NCBI GenBank assembly: GCA_963816555.1 | Contig: CAWFLD010000002.1 | Span: 496,001-560,000 of the forward strand | Direction: 5' to 3' | From: Lutibaculum sp963816555 | Lineage (GTDB): Bacteria; Pseudomonadota; Alphaproteobacteria; Rhizobiales; Tepidamorphaceae | DNA length: 64,000 nucleotides | In this document: piece by piece, positions 10,907 through 21,081 of the stretch | Layout of the letters: every line of letters begins with the position of its first letter | How positions within the stretch are numbered: position 1 is the stretch's first letter | Notes under the pieces: generated by a model | What the model was told of the DNA's origin: nothing | The model's input: the letters and a program-made list of their open reading frames with translations, nothing else | The model's database searches: none | Position numbers and translations under genes: made by a program

Positions 10907-11828
10907 CTAGCGCTGCGGCCGGGAAGAGGCCGGCGGGCCGGAAGAACAGGACGGCGGCCATCAGCACGTAGATCAGCATCGGCGCGATGGCCCGGCCGGT
11001 CTGGCTCGCGTCGGCGGGCTCCATGAAGAGCCGCAGCAGGTCGCCCGAGAAGGAGCGGCCGAGCGTGTCGACGAGGCCGATCAGGAGCGCCGAGACGAAC
11101 GCGCCGCGGATCGAGCCGATGCCGCCGATGACGATCACGACGAAGGCGAGGATGAGGATCTGGTCGCCCATGCCGGGCTCGACCGAGAGGATCGGCGCCA
11201 CCATGATGCCGGCGAAGCCGGCCAGCATCGCCCCGAAGCCGAAGACGAGCATGAAGAGCCGGCGGATGTCGACGCCGAGCGCCGAGACGATGCCCGGATG
11301 CGTCGAGCCCGCACGCACCAGCATGCCGGCGCGCGTGTGGTTGACGAGCACGTAGAGCAGGGCGGCGATGAGCAGGCCCGCGACGATGATCGCGATGCGG
11401 TAGACCGGATAGAGCAGCCCCTGCATGAGCACGATCGAGCCGGACAGCACCTCGGGGATCGGCACGCTGAGCGGCGCCGAGCCCCAGGCGATGCGCACCG
11501 CCTCGTTGAGGAACAGGATGACGCCGAAGGTCGCCAGCACCTGCGCGAGGTGGTCGCGGTCGTAGAGGTGGCGGAACACCGCGACCTCGAGCACGAGCCC
11601 GACGAGGAGCGCCGACGGCAGGGCGAGGAGCAGCGCCACGAGGAAGCTGCCCGTCATCGCGGTGAACCACGCCGCGAAATAGGCGCCGATCATGTACTGC
11701 ACGCCGTGCGCGAGGTTGATGAAGTCCATGACGCCGAAGACCAGCGTCAGCCCCGCCGCGATCAGGAACAGGAGGACGCCGAGCTGCAGGCCGTTGAGCG
11801 TCTGCACGAGGACGAGCGTCAGCGACAT
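10907..11828 (-). CDS. livH: Branched-chain amino acid-type ABC transporter permease LivH (frame slips at its end)
   Basis: This is the LivH permease, with the classic N-terminus (LNGLQLGVLLFLIAAGLTLV, then FGVMDFINLAHG). It continues with VNHTRAGMLVRAG, IVSALGVDIRRLFMLVFG and VIVIGGIGSIRGAFVSALL, ending FRPAGLFPAAA. As sequenced the frame runs past the normal end through livM into livG. One surplus base near 10911 would restore a TAG and give 307 codons, the usual LivH length. The run-on is therefore best read as a sequencing error rather than a LivH-LivG fusion. It is the first membrane gene after the binding protein, with a 73-base gap from livK. Confidence 0.85.
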
Positions 11829-11901
11829 GGTGGCCTTCGGGAGATCCTGGGTGTCGGCGGCCCTCCGGCGGAGGCCGGAGGGCCGGTGCGTCGACGCTGG
11901 C

Positions 11902-13072
11902 TCACTCGCCCATCTTGCACTGGTCGGCGTAGTCGTCGACCGGCGTCGTCGAAGACCTTCTCCACGACCTGCGTCTCGTACTTGCCGTCGTCGCGCTTGG
12001 CGACCTTGACGAGGTAGAAGTCCTGGACGGGGAAGTGGTTGGCGCCGAACGAGAAGTCGCCGCGCACGCTGTCGAAGTCGGCCTTCTCGAGCGCCTTCCT
12101 CAGCGCGTCCTTGTCGTCGAGCTTGCCGTCGACGGCGGAGATCGCGCTGTCGAGCAGGCGCACCGTGTCGTAGGCGTGCATCGCGTAGGAGGCCGGCACC
12201 GCGTCGTAGGCCGCGATGTAGCTCTTCACGAAGTCGGCCGACTTCTCCATGTCCGGCGCCCAGTCGGAGCCGCCGTAGAGGCCGACGGCGGCGTCCTGCT
12301 GCGCCGGCAGGGTCGATTCGTCGACGGTGAAGGCCGACAGGAACTTGATCTTGTCGGCGAGGCCCGCCTGGCGGAACTGCTTGACGAGGTTCACGCCCAT
12401 GCCGCCCGGCATGAAGGTGAAGATCGCCTCGGGCTGCTCGGACGCGATGCGGGCGAGCTCGGCGGAGAAGTCGAGCTGGCCGAGCGGCGTGTAGATCTCG
12501 TCGAGCACCTCGCCCTTGTAGTAGCGCTTGAAGCCGGCGACGGAATCCTTGCCCGCCTGGTAGTTCGGCACGAGCAGCACGACGCTCTTGATGCCCGAAT
12601 CCTGCGCGTACTTGCCGAGGACGGAGTGGTTCTGGTCGTTCTGGTAGGAGGTCGCGAAGAAATAGGGGCTGCAGTCGGCGCCGGCGAGGTTCGAGGGGCC
12701 GGCGTTCGGGCTGATCAGGAAGGTCTTCGACTGGGTGATCGGCTTGAAGATCGCCTGCGCGACGTTCGAGAAGATCGGGCCGACGACGAAGTCGACGTCG
12801 TCGCGCTGCACGAGCTCCTTGGCGCGGCCGACCGCGACGTCGGGCTTCTGCTCGTCGTCCATCACGATCACCTCGGCGTCGAGGCCGCCGAGCTTGCCGT
12901 CATGCTCCTTCACGCCGAGCTCGAAGCCGTTCTTGAGCTGCTGGCCGAGCGCCGCTCCCGGGCCGGAGAGCGTCGTGACGATGCCGATCTTCACCTTGTC
13001 CTGGGCGTGCGCCGGAAGGGCGAGCCCGACCAGGGCCGTCGCCACCATGAGAGTCGTCTTCAGTCCGGGCAT
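11902..13072 (-). CDS. livK: Branched-chain amino acid-type substrate-binding protein LivK (frameshifted near C-terminus)
   Basis: This is the periplasmic binding protein (type I fold) for the first Liv system. The signal peptide MPGLKTTLMVATALVGLALP-AHAQ precedes the mature DKVKIGIVTTLSGPGAALGQ, the standard LivK start. ABC-binding landmarks AKELVQRDDVDFVVGPIFSN and YAMHAYDTVRLLDSAI are present. A one-base insertion near 11942 scrambles the last dozen residues. Corrected, the protein ends VDDYADQCKMGE with a stop, giving 390 codons; such a Cys-containing tail is common in aromatic or amide-binding LivK homologues. It heads the livKHMGF operon, transcribed away from the divergent hydrolase gene. 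Confidence 0.9.
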
Positions 13073-13274
13073 GGTCTGTCCCCCTGCTGTTGCCCCTGGG
13101 CGTGCTTATTCGCTTTCGGCGCCGGATAATCCGGACTGGCCCCGCCGGCAACTACATTAGTGGCAATATCTCGGGGTTGAAAAGGCGATCGCCGGGCGGA
13201 ACGATGCGGCCGCGCAGACCGCGGGGACGCGCGAACGGTGCGTCCCGCGCGGCCGTAGGGGCGAAGGAGCGGCG

Positions 13275-14097
13275 ATGAGCGAGCCGGAGGACGGACCGGT
13301 CCACCAGTACATGACGGGCCAGATCCACGCGCATCACCCCGCGCTGATCGAGGCCTTCGTCGCGGAGAGCGCCCGGGTGCGCGAGGCGCTGCCGGGGCCG
13401 CGCGACGTGCCCTATGGCCGCCACCCGCGGCAGGTCTTCGACCTCTTCCCCGCCGGAGAGGGCGCGCCGCTGCTCGCCTATTTCCACGCCGGCTACTGGC
13501 AGGCGCGCGACAAGAGCCAGTTCCAGTTCCTCGCCGCCCCGCTCGTCGCGGCGGGCCTCTCCGTCGCCATGGTCAACTACCCGCTGTGCCCGGAGGTGAG
13601 CCTCGCCGAGCTGACCGAGGCGGTGCGGGCCGCCGTCCCGGCGCTGCTGGAGCGGACCGGCCTCGCCAGCCTGGTCGCGGCCGGGCACTCGGCCGGCGGC
13701 CACCTCGCGGTGGAGCTCGCGGCGACGGACTGGGCGCAAGCGGGGCCTCGGGACGAACCCCGTTGCCGGCGTGCTCGCGCTGAGCGGCGTCTACGACCTT
13801 CTCCCGCTGGTCGACACGCCGCTCAACGAGCGGCTGCGGCTCGACGCGGCGAGCGCCGTCGCGGCCTCGCCGCTCGACCGGCTGCCGCATGGGCTGCCGC
13901 CGGCGGTCTTCGCGGTCGGCGCCGCGGAGACGGAGGCGTTCCGCACGCAGACGGCGCGCATGCACGAGGCATGGCTGGGCGCCGGCGGGCAGAGCCGCCA
14001 TCTCCTCGTGCCGGAGGCCGACCACATGACGCTGCTCCGCCATTTCGCGCCGCCAGACCCGCTGCTCACCGAGGCCGCGCGCTGCCTCGTCGGCTGA
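13275..14097 (+). CDS. Alpha/beta hydrolase, kynurenine formamidase-like (frameshifted)
   Basis: This is a serine hydrolase of the arylformamidase-like group. It shows FHAGYW (oxyanion-hole motif, usually HGGYW), NYPLCPEVSLAELTEAVRAA, the nucleophile elbow AGHSAGGHLA and the late acid/His region EADHMTLLRHF. The middle is broken by an extra base near 13737; correction gives 274 codons and the continuous GVLALSGVYDLLPLVDTPLN. It is the first gene of the plus-strand block and is divergent from livK. It may hydrolyse an N-formyl, ester or lactone intermediate of the pathway served by the neighbouring importers. The real substrate is unknown. Confidence 0.78.
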
Positions 14098-14265
14098 TTT
14101 CCGGCGGCCGCCATCGTGCGGTCGCAGCATCAAAAAAGAGACGCAGGGATAAACGGGGGAACTGAGCGGCAACGGCGGACGCGGCCCCTCCGATATCCTT
14201 CCCGAGCGACATTCGGCGTCAGGCTGTCGACTGGCAAAGACCGGATGCAACGGGAGGAACGGGCA

Positions 14266-15507
14266 ATGAAGAAACTTCTCTTGGCGACCGTCGCGCTGTC
14301 CGCGATGGTGGCCGCCACCGCCGCATCGGCCGATCCGATCAAGGTCGGCTTCCTCGCCACCCTCGAGGGCACCTACACCGTGCTCGGCGAGGACGGCCAG
14401 CGCGGCTTCCAGCTCGCCATGAAGCAGCACGACCAGAAGGCGGGCGGCAAGGACATCGAGATCGTCACCGCCTCGACCGACGCGAGCCCCGAGAGCGCCC
14501 TGCGCGCCGCCCGCAAGGTCGTCGAGCAGGACAAGGTCGACATCGTCATCGGGCCGCTGTCGGGGTCGGAGGGCATCGCCCTGCGCGACTACGCCAAGAC
14601 GCAGCCGCAGGTGACCTTCATCAACGGCGCGTCCGGCGCGCAGGAGACGACCTTCGTCGACCCGGCGCCGAACTTCTACCGCTTCAACATGGACGGCGCG
14701 CAGTGGGGCGTCGGCCTCGGCGACTACGTCTACAACGAGAAGGGCTGGAAGACGGTCGCCTCGGTCGCCGAGGACTATTCCTTCGCCTACACGAACTTCA
14801 TGGGCTTCGCGCTCGGCTACTGCAACGCCGGCGGCAAGATCACCGACCGCTACTGGGTGCCGCTCGGCACCAAGGACTTCGCCTCGATCATCGCCGCGCT
14901 GCCCGACGACGTCGACGCGATCTATCTCGGCCTCGGCGGCGGCGACGCGGTCAACTTCCTCAACCAGTACCAGCAGGCCGGCGGCGACGCGCACCTGATC
15001 GGCGGCACGATCATGGTCGACGGCACGGTGCTGTCCGCCAAGGGCAACGCCAAGGCGGCGCTGATCGGCACCCCGGCCTCCGGACCGCAGGCCGACACCT
15101 GGGACGACCCGAAGTGGCAGGAATACGTGAAGGCCTACCAGGACGCCTTCCCGCCGGAGAAGCGCTTCCCGACGCCCTCGCTGCTCGGCACCGCCTACTA
15201 CAACGCCACGAACGCGGCGCTGCAGTGCCTCGACAAGGTCGACGGCGACCTGTCGGACGACCAGAAGGCCTTCCGCGGCTGCCTGAACACGCTCGAGCTC
15301 GACGCGCCGAACGGCAAGATCACGCTCGACAAGAACCGCCAGGCGATCGGCTCGAACTTCGTCATCGAGGTCGTCGAGCAGGACGACGGCAACCTCGCCA
15401 CGAAGCTCGTCTCGAAGGTCGACAACGTCAACCAGACGCTCGGCATGGACGAGGCGGAGTTCCGCAAGCTCGGCCTGCCGTCGCGCGACGTCATCAAGTG
15501 CGACTGA
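14266..15507 (+). CDS. ABC transporter substrate-binding protein, LivK type (second system)
   Basis: This is an intact 413-residue periplasmic binding protein. I chose the ATG giving MKKLLLATVALSAMVAATAA because it yields a clean signal peptide (ending SADP) and follows GGGAGG by about nine bases; an ATG 33 bases upstream is less likely. The mature chain starts PIKVGFLATLEGTYTVLGED and carries VVEQDKVDIVIGPLSGSEGI, DYSFAYTNFMGFALGYCNAG and GLGGGDAVNFLNQYQQAGGD. It is probably the ligand receptor of the importer whose permeases and ATPases begin about 2.7 kb downstream, with a dehydrogenase and regulator in between. Four Cys in the mature protein could form disulfides. Confidence 0.9.
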   Translation: MKKLLLATVALSAMVAATAASADPIKVGFLATLEGTYTVLGEDGQRGFQLAMKQHDQKAGGKDIEIVTASTDASPESALRAARKVVEQDKVDIVIGPLSGSEGIALRDYAKTQPQVTFINGASGAQETTFVDPAPNFYRFNMDGAQWGVGLGDYVYNEKGWKTVASVAEDYSFAYTNFMGFALGYCNAGGKITDRYWVPLGTKDFASIIAALPDDVDAIYLGLGGGDAVNFLNQYQQAGGDAHLIGGTIMVDGTVLSAKGNAKAALIGTPASGPQADTWDDPKWQEYVKAYQDAFPPEKRFPTPSLLGTAYYNATNAALQCLDKVDGDLSDDQKAFRGCLNTLELDAPNGKITLDKNRQAIGSNFVIEVVEQDDGNLATKLVSKVDNVNQTLGMDEAEFRKLGLPSRDVIKCD

Positions 15508-15703
15508 CGCGGATGGGGCGGGGCTGACGGCGGTCCCGCCGCAGTCCCGGCCGCGCCGGCCGGACGGGAGGAGGCGCGACATGCCTTCTTCCGGCCGGGC
15601 GGCGCGGCCGCTGGCGACGGCTCCGGGGGGAGCCGACGCCAGATCGCGTTCGGGGCCCGGCGGCCGGCGCCGGGGCCGTCCAATGGCTCGCGGGTGTGCG
15701 GCG

Positions 15704-16837
15704 ATGACGCTGATCAACTACCTCACCAGGATCCACTTCGCCGACTACGTCCTCGAGGATGCGCTACCCGCCGAGGTGGCCGCGCTCGGGATGACGCGGC
15801 CGATGGTGGTGACCGACCAGGGCGTCGTCGCCTCGGGCCTCGTCGAGCGGCTGCTCGACGCCCTCGGCGCCTCGCACGAGGCGACGCTCTTCGCCGACAC
15901 GCCGTCGAACCCGACGGAGGCCGCCTCCCTGGCGGCGGCGGAGACGTACCGGGAGAATGGCTGCGACGGGCTGATCGGCTTCGGCGGCGGCTCCTCGATC
16001 GATCTCGCCAAGGCCGCGGGGCTCATCGTCAGCCACGGCGGATGCCTCGGCAGCTACGCCGCCATCGAGGGCGGCACGGCGCGCATCCGGGACATCCTGC
16101 CGCCACTGATCGCCGTGCCGACCACGGCGGGCACCGGCGCGGAGGTCGGCCGCGCGGCGGTGATCGTGCTCGGCGACGGCCGCAAGCTCGGCCTCGTCAG
16201 CCCCTATCTCATCCCGAGCGTGGCGATCTGCGACCCGAGCCTGACGCTCGGCCTGCCGCCGGGCCTGACGGCGGGCACGGGCATGGACGCGCTCACCCAC
16301 TGCGTCGAGACCTACACGGCCACCTGCTACAACCCGCCGGCCGACGGCATCGCCATAGACGGGCTGCGGCGGGCGGCGGCGAACATCGAGCGGGCCGTCG
16401 AAAACGGCGCCGACCTCGATGCCCGCCGGGAGATGATGGCGGCGGCGATGAACGGCGCGCTCGCCTTCCAGAAGGGCCTCGGCGGCGTGCACGCGATCAG
16501 CCACGCGCTCGGCGGCCTGCCGGGCTACTCGCTGCATCACGGCACGCTGAACGCGGTGCTCCTGCCGCACGTCATGGCGTTCAACGCGCCGGCCATCGCC
16601 GGCCGCTATCCCGCGCTCAGGCAGGCGATGGGCCTGCCCGCCGACGCCGACATCGGCGCGGCGATCGTCCGCCTGAACGAGCGCCTCGGCCTGCCGGCCG
16701 GGCTCGCCGAGATGGGGGTCGACGAGGCGGCGATCGAGCGGGCGGCCCCGCTTGCCGAGAAGGACCACACGAACGGCACGAACCCCCGCCGGGCGACCGC
16801 GGCGGACTACCGCGAGCTCATGCGGGTGGCGCTGTGA
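15704..16837 (+). CDS. Iron-containing alcohol dehydrogenase
   Basis: This 377-residue group III dehydrogenase is expected to oxidise an alcohol or reduce a carbonyl with NAD(P). The nucleotide-binding GFGGGSSIDLAKA and the conserved PTTAGTGAEV are present. Metal ligands are recognisable as Asp and His in GMDALTHCVETY, His in GVHAISHALGG and His in YSLHHGTLNAV. The C-terminal KDHTNGTNPR matches the family. The start is uncertain: an in-frame ATG lies 21 bases upstream, and no strong ribosome site is seen at either. It sits between the second LivK and the AraC gene, so it probably acts on an imported compound or a breakdown product. Confidence 0.88.
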   Translation: MTLINYLTRIHFADYVLEDALPAEVAALGMTRPMVVTDQGVVASGLVERLLDALGASHEATLFADTPSNPTEAASLAAAETYRENGCDGLIGFGGGSSIDLAKAAGLIVSHGGCLGSYAAIEGGTARIRDILPPLIAVPTTAGTGAEVGRAAVIVLGDGRKLGLVSPYLIPSVAICDPSLTLGLPPGLTAGTGMDALTHCVETYTATCYNPPADGIAIDGLRRAAANIERAVENGADLDARREMMAAAMNGALAFQKGLGGVHAISHALGGLPGYSLHHGTLNAVLLPHVMAFNAPAIAGRYPALRQAMGLPADADIGAAIVRLNERLGLPAGLAEMGVDEAAIERAAPLAEKDHTNGTNPRRATAADYRELMRVAL

Positions 16838-17145
16838 CCGCCATTCCGGAAGGGGCCGCGTCGGCCGCGATTTCCGCCGCGACGCGCTCGGGCGACGGCC
16901 TGGCGGGTGCCTTTCGCAGGGGATTTCCGGAAAAGTAACGAGCCGTTGCGGTGCGGCAGAGACGCGCTGCATGGCAGCAAATCGTCGTGTCTGTGCCAGT
17001 GGAGGCGGCCGTAGAGCAAGAGGAGGGGTGCGAAGACCTTCGTCTTCTTTGACATCTCGTCTTGCTCCGTGGCAGCCTGAACTGCCGGGTTGATCCAACG
17101 ACGCGACAGACGTCGGGCCCCGGCAGCGAGTTTGGGGAGGGTGGG
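16838..17145. other. Gene-free stretch before the AraC regulator
   Basis: About 300 bases with no credible gene. The proximal half is GC-rich and featureless to me. The distal half holds a nested inverted repeat (reported separately) and the purine-rich ribosome site TTGGGGAGGGTGGG just before the regulator. A short minus-strand reading frame starting near 17055 exists but has no supporting features. Confidence 0.5.
17015..17066. promoter_or_regulatory. Nested inverted repeat / stem-loop upstream of the AraC gene
   Basis: Outer arms AGCAAGAGGAG (17015-17025) and CTCGTCTTGCT (17056-17066) pair at ten of eleven positions. Inside them GAAGAC and GTCTTC pair perfectly around a four-base CTTC. 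This could be an operator for the AraC protein, a leader hairpin or a terminator for the dehydrogenase gene. There is no T run on the plus strand immediately after it, which argues against a simple terminator. Confidence 0.4.
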
Positions 17146-17982
17146 ATGAGCACGGCGCTGGCCGTCTACCATGGGCCGTTCGGGCGGGCGTCGCTCTACC
17201 GGCTGAACAAGCCGATGGCGACGCACGCCCACCGCGAGGGGCACCTGATCTTCCTCGTGGGCGGCGGCGACGCCTCGGTCGAGATCTGTGGCGAGCGCCA
17301 CGCCGTGACCCGCTGCAACGCGGTGGCGGTCAGCCCCTGGCAGCCGCACAATTTCGTGCCGGCGCCGGACCTCGTGGGCTCGGTCTTCCTGATCCTCTAC
17401 ATCAAGCCGTCCTGGTTCCTCGACGTCGGCCGGCACGCCACCGGAACGCTGCGCTTCGGGCGCAACTCGGTCGAGGTGACGGGGCAGATCTTCCACCTCG
17501 TGCAGCTCGTCTCGTCGATGCTGGCCGAGGATTCGCGAAGCGACATGTTCGACGGCTATCTCTACGAGCTGACGCGCAGCTCCTTCGAGCAGTCCTGGCA
17601 GTGGACGTCGGCCGACGCCGAGCCGCAATGGGAGTGGCAGGGCGTCGGCGACTACCGGATCCGCAAGTCGATGCGCCAGATGCGCGACCGGCTCGGCTGC
17701 GGCGACGAGCTGGTGCTCGACTGCGTCGCCCGCGACGCCGGCCTGTCGCGGCCGCACTTCTACAAGCTGTTCCGCCAGCACGTGGGGCTGACGCCGAACA
17801 TCTACCTCAACACGCTGAAGATGGAATCCTCGCTCGACCGGCTGACGGCAAGCGACGATTCCATCATGTCGATCAGCCTCAATCTCGGCTTTTCCTCGCA
17901 GGCGAGCTTCACCCGCTTCTTCGCCGCGAATGTCGGCATGCCGCCGACCGACTACCGGCGCGCGACCTCGGTGTTCAGCTGA
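17146..17982 (+). CDS. AraC family transcriptional regulator
   Basis: This is a 278-residue AraC-type activator. The N-terminal cupin-like sensor region contains ATHAHREGHLIFLVGGGDAS and AVAVSPWQPHNF, a typical small-molecule binding barrel. The C-terminal double helix-turn-helix shows VARDAGLSRPHFYKLFRQHV and then SISLNLGFSSQASFTRFF followed by the GMPPTDYRR tail. The start is supported by GGGGAGG seven to ten bases upstream. It lies directly before the second importer's permease gene on the same strand and is the obvious candidate activator of the long catabolic cluster. The effector is unknown. Confidence 0.9.
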   Translation: MSTALAVYHGPFGRASLYRLNKPMATHAHREGHLIFLVGGGDASVEICGERHAVTRCNAVAVSPWQPHNFVPAPDLVGSVFLILYIKPSWFLDVGRHATGTLRFGRNSVEVTGQIFHLVQLVSSMLAEDSRSDMFDGYLYELTRSSFEQSWQWTSADAEPQWEWQGVGDYRIRKSMRQMRDRLGCGDELVLDCVARDAGLSRPHFYKLFRQHVGLTPNIYLNTLKMESSLDRLTASDDSIMSISLNLGFSSQASFTRFFAANVGMPPTDYRRATSVFS

Positions 17983-18189
17983 CCCCGCGATTTCGATACG
18001 CGCCGGGAAAAGAGGATACTGAAAGGTAAGGGCGCCGCCCCGCCCCCCGCGTAACCTCCTCTCAAAACAAGGGACGACTCGACCCGGAACGAGGGTCGAA
18101 GCGGGAGGAGCGTCGACTTCCATGGCAGCGCAAGGACATGCGCGCCGGGGCACCGGTGCGTCGGCCGCGGACGGCCGGCGGCGGCAGCG

Positions 18190-19203
18190 ATGATCAGGTT
18201 CGTCGAGCGTCGGCCGTTCTGGTCGCTCGTGATCCTGCTCGTCGTGGCGGTGCTGGTCTGGGCGATCGTGGCGCCGTGGCCGGACGGGCTCGAGGACGTG
18301 CTCGGGCGCAAGAAGATCTTCCTCAACGCGCTGTTCAACGGCATCACGCTCGGCGCCCTCTATTTCCTCGTCGCCAGCGGCTTCACGCTGATCTTCGGCC
18401 TGATGAAGAACGTCAACCTGGCGCACGGCTCGCTCTACATGCTGGGCGGCTATGTCGGCTACGAGGTGGCGAACGCGACCGGCTGGTGGCTCCTCTCCTT
18501 CGTCGCGGCCTTCGTCGTCGTCGGGCTGCTCGGCGTCCTCCTGCAATACGTCGTCTTCCGCCGCATGGAGGGCGAGGACCTGAAGCAGACGCTGGTGACG
18601 ATCGGTATCTCTATCGTGCTGGCCGACATCATGCTGTGGATCTGGGGCGGCAACTTCTACCAGATCCTCGCGCCCGGCTGGCTGTCGGGCCCCATGCAGC
18701 TGCCGCTGATCACCGCGGTGAAGAGCAGCGGCGAGGCGGTCTACCTCAAGTACCCGGTCGTCCGGCTCGTCATCTTCCTCGCCGCCGTCGTGATCGGCGT
18801 GCTCATGTGGATCGCGCTCAACCGCACGCGCATCGGCATGCTGATCCGCGCCGGCGTCGACGACCGCGACATGCTGTCGGCGACGGGCGTGCGCATCCAG
18901 CGCGTCTTCGTGCTCGTGTTCGCCTTCGGCGCGGGCCTCGCCGGGGTCGCCGGGGTGGTCGGCGGCACGTTCCAGTCGATCGCGCCCGGCGAGGACACGC
19001 GCTTCCTGCTCGCCTCGCTCGTCGTGGTCATCGTCGGCGGCATGGGCTCGATTCCCGGCGCCGCGCTCGGCGCGCTCATCATCGGCCTCGCCGAGCAGAT
19101 CGGCTCGGTCTACTTCCCGACCTACGCGGTGGTGCTGACCTTCCTCATCATGGTGCTCGTGCTGGCCTTCCGGCCGCAGGGCCTGATCGCGAGCGGGCGC
19201 TAG
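18190..19203 (+). CDS. livH: Branched-chain amino acid-type ABC transporter permease LivH (second system)
   Basis: This 337-residue permease carries an extra N-terminal helix (FWSLVILLVVAVLVWAIV) before the usual LivH start NALFNGITLGALYFLVASGF. Further family features are GLMKNVNLAHGSLYMLGGY, NRTRIGMLIRAGVDDRDML, VVVIVGGMGSIPGAALGAL and the ending FRPQGLIASGR. About 35 residues at the N-terminus exceed the usual length. It begins the tightly packed plus-strand cluster, about 200 bases after the AraC gene, and its stop is two bases before the livM start. It forms the transport channel with LivM. Confidence 0.92.
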   Translation: MIRFVERRPFWSLVILLVVAVLVWAIVAPWPDGLEDVLGRKKIFLNALFNGITLGALYFLVASGFTLIFGLMKNVNLAHGSLYMLGGYVGYEVANATGWWLLSFVAAFVVVGLLGVLLQYVVFRRMEGEDLKQTLVTIGISIVLADIMLWIWGGNFYQILAPGWLSGPMQLPLITAVKSSGEAVYLKYPVVRLVIFLAAVVIGVLMWIALNRTRIGMLIRAGVDDRDMLSATGVRIQRVFVLVFAFGAGLAGVAGVVGGTFQSIAPGEDTRFLLASLVVVIVGGMGSIPGAALGALIIGLAEQIGSVYFPTYAVVLTFLIMVLVLAFRPQGLIASGR

Positions 19204-19205
19204 CC

Positions 19206-20296
19206 ATGGCGGTGGTGGAGCGCGACCGGATGGCGAGCACGGCGCGGGCCGGCGAAGGGGCCGGCGAGGGGGGCGGCTGGGACCTCGCGCGGGTGCCGCC
19301 GCAATACTGGGTCGTCGGCTTCCTCCTGCTCATCGTGCCCGGCATCGCCTCCGACTTCGTGATGTTCCAGATCTTCGGCTGGGCCTTCATCCTCGGCATG
19401 ATCGCGCTGTCGCTGATGTTCCTCGCCGGCTACGGCGGCATGGTCAGCGTCGTGCAGATGACCGTGGCCGGCGTCGCGGCCTACCTGCTCGCCATCCTCG
19501 GGACGAGCGCGGTGGAGACCATCTCGCTCGGCTGGACGTGGTGGCTGGCGATCCCCGTCGCCATCGTCGTCGCCGTCGTGTTCGGCACGGTGACGGGCGC
19601 CCTCGCGGTCAGGACCGAGGGCATCTACACGATCATGATCACGCTGGCGATCGCCACCGCGTTCTTCTACTTCGCGCGCCAGAACTACGTCGTCTTCAAC
19701 GGCTTCTCGGGCTTCAACCAGGTGCTGCCGCCGCACGTCTTCGGCGTCGACTGGCGAGACCCCACGGCCTTCTACTACCTGTCGCTGTTCTGGGCGGCGG
19801 TCGCCTATTTCCTCGTGCTCTACGTCGCCCGCGCGCCGTTCGGCCTGGCGCTGCAGGGCATCCGCGACAACCCGCGGCGCATGGAGGCGCTCGGCTTCAA
19901 CGTCACCGCCCACCGCATCGCCGCCTACGCCTTCTCCAGCCTGATCGCGGCGGTCGGCGGGCATCCTGCTCGTCTGGCTCAACGGCCAGATCTCGCCCGG
20001 CGTCGTCGTCGGTCGGGCCGGTGATCGACATCCTGGTGATCGCCGTCGTCGGCGGCCTGCGCCACCCGATCGGCCCGTTCCTCGGCGCGTTCGTCTACGT
20101 CCTGCTGCGCACCTTCGCGCTCGACGCGCTGGTCGCGGTCGGGCTCGCGGGCGAGCGCTTCCAGCTGCTGATCGGCATCGGCTTCCTGCTCATCGTGTTC
20201 TGGTCGCCGGACGGCATTCTCGGCCTGTGGCGGCGCTGGCGCGACCGGGCGGGGCGGGTCGACCCGCTGACCGGCAAGAGCCGGGAGGAGGGGTGA
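19206..20296 (+). CDS. livM: Branched-chain amino acid-type ABC transporter permease LivM (second system; two frameshifts)
   Basis: This is a LivM permease with a roughly 35-residue cytoplasmic N-terminal extension. Family features are VMFQIFGWAFILGMIALSLM, LAGYGGMVSVVQMTVAGVAA, EGIYTIMITLAIATAFFYFA and GIRDNPRRMEALGFNVTAHR. Two single-base insertions, near 19961 and 20007, leave a scrambled stretch of about 15 residues that should read GGILLVWLNGQISPGVV. After the second, GPVIDILVIAVVGGLRHPIG restores normal sequence. Removing both gives 363 codons. The stop overlaps the livG start (TGATG). Two errors within 50 bases make a real double mutation less likely than poor local base calling. Confidence 0.88.
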
Positions 20297-21081
20297 TGGC
20301 GGACAGCGTCGCCCAGCGCCTGGCCGCCGCCGGCACCGCGAGCGCGCTCGAACTGCGCGGCGTGTCGCGCATGTTCGGCGCCCTGTCGGCCCTCAGCGAC
20401 ATCACCATGACGGTCGAGCCCGGCGAGCGGCGGGCGGTGCTCGGCTCGAACGGCGCCGGCAAGACGACGCTCTTCAACTGCATCACCGGCGACTTCCTGC
20501 CGACCTCCGGCACGATCCGGCTGTTCGGCGAGGACGTGACGGTCTTCCCGGCGCACGAGCGCATCCGGCGCGGCCTGCGGCGGACCTACCAGATCTCGCT
20601 CCTGTTCACCGGGCTGACGGTCCTCGACAACGTCTATCTCGCCTGCCGCGGCGTCTCGCGCGGCCGCTTCTCGCTGATCCGGCCGCGCCGCGACGACACG
20701 CTCGTCGCCTCGGCCCGCGACCTGATCGAGGCGGTGCACCTGAGCGAGGTGCGCGACACCGAGGTCTCGTCGCTCTCCTACGGCCAGCAGCGCCAGCTCG
20801 AGATCGCCCTCGCGCTGGCCGGCGCGCCGCGCTTCATCCTGTTCGACGAGCCGGCCGCCGGCCTGTCGCCGACCGAGCGGCGCGAGCTGATCGAGATCCT
20901 GACGAACCTGCCGGGCCACATCGGCTACATCATCATCGAGCACGACATGGACGTCGCGCTGCGCGTCTCCGAGCGCGTGACGATGATGCACAACGGGCGG
21001 ATCTTCAAGGAAGGCCGCCCCGAGGAGATCGAGGAGGACCCCGAGGTCCAGGAGCTCTACCTGGGGGGCGGCCATGGCTGA
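20296..21081 (+). CDS. livG: Branched-chain amino acid-type ABC transporter ATP-binding protein LivG (second system)
   Basis: This is an intact 261-residue ATPase. It has Walker A GSNGAGKTTLF, Q-loop region LRRTYQISLLFTGLTVLDNV, signature LSYGQQRQLEIALAL, Walker B ILFDEPAAGLSPTERR and H-loop IIEHDMDVAL. It ends EVQELYLGGGHG as expected for LivG. The start is fixed by its overlap with the livM stop and a GGGAGGAGG ribosome site. The last eight bases overlap the following fused ATPase gene. It pairs with the LivF domain of that fusion. Confidence 0.93.
   Translation: MADSVAQRLAAAGTASALELRGVSRMFGALSALSDITMTVEPGERRAVLGSNGAGKTTLFNCITGDFLPTSGTIRLFGEDVTVFPAHERIRRGLRRTYQISLLFTGLTVLDNVYLACRGVSRGRFSLIRPRRDDTLVASARDLIEAVHLSEVRDTEVSSLSYGQQRQLEIALALAGAPRFILFDEPAAGLSPTERRELIEILTNLPGHIGYIIIEHDMDVALRVSERVTMMHNGRIFKEGRPEEIEEDPEVQELYLGGGHG

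Noticed and set aside
16818..17055. A short minus-strand reading frame starting MSKKTKVFAPLLLLYG
   Set aside because: It has no signal, domain or ribosome site, and its start lies in the nested inverted repeat before the AraC gene. It is more likely chance.
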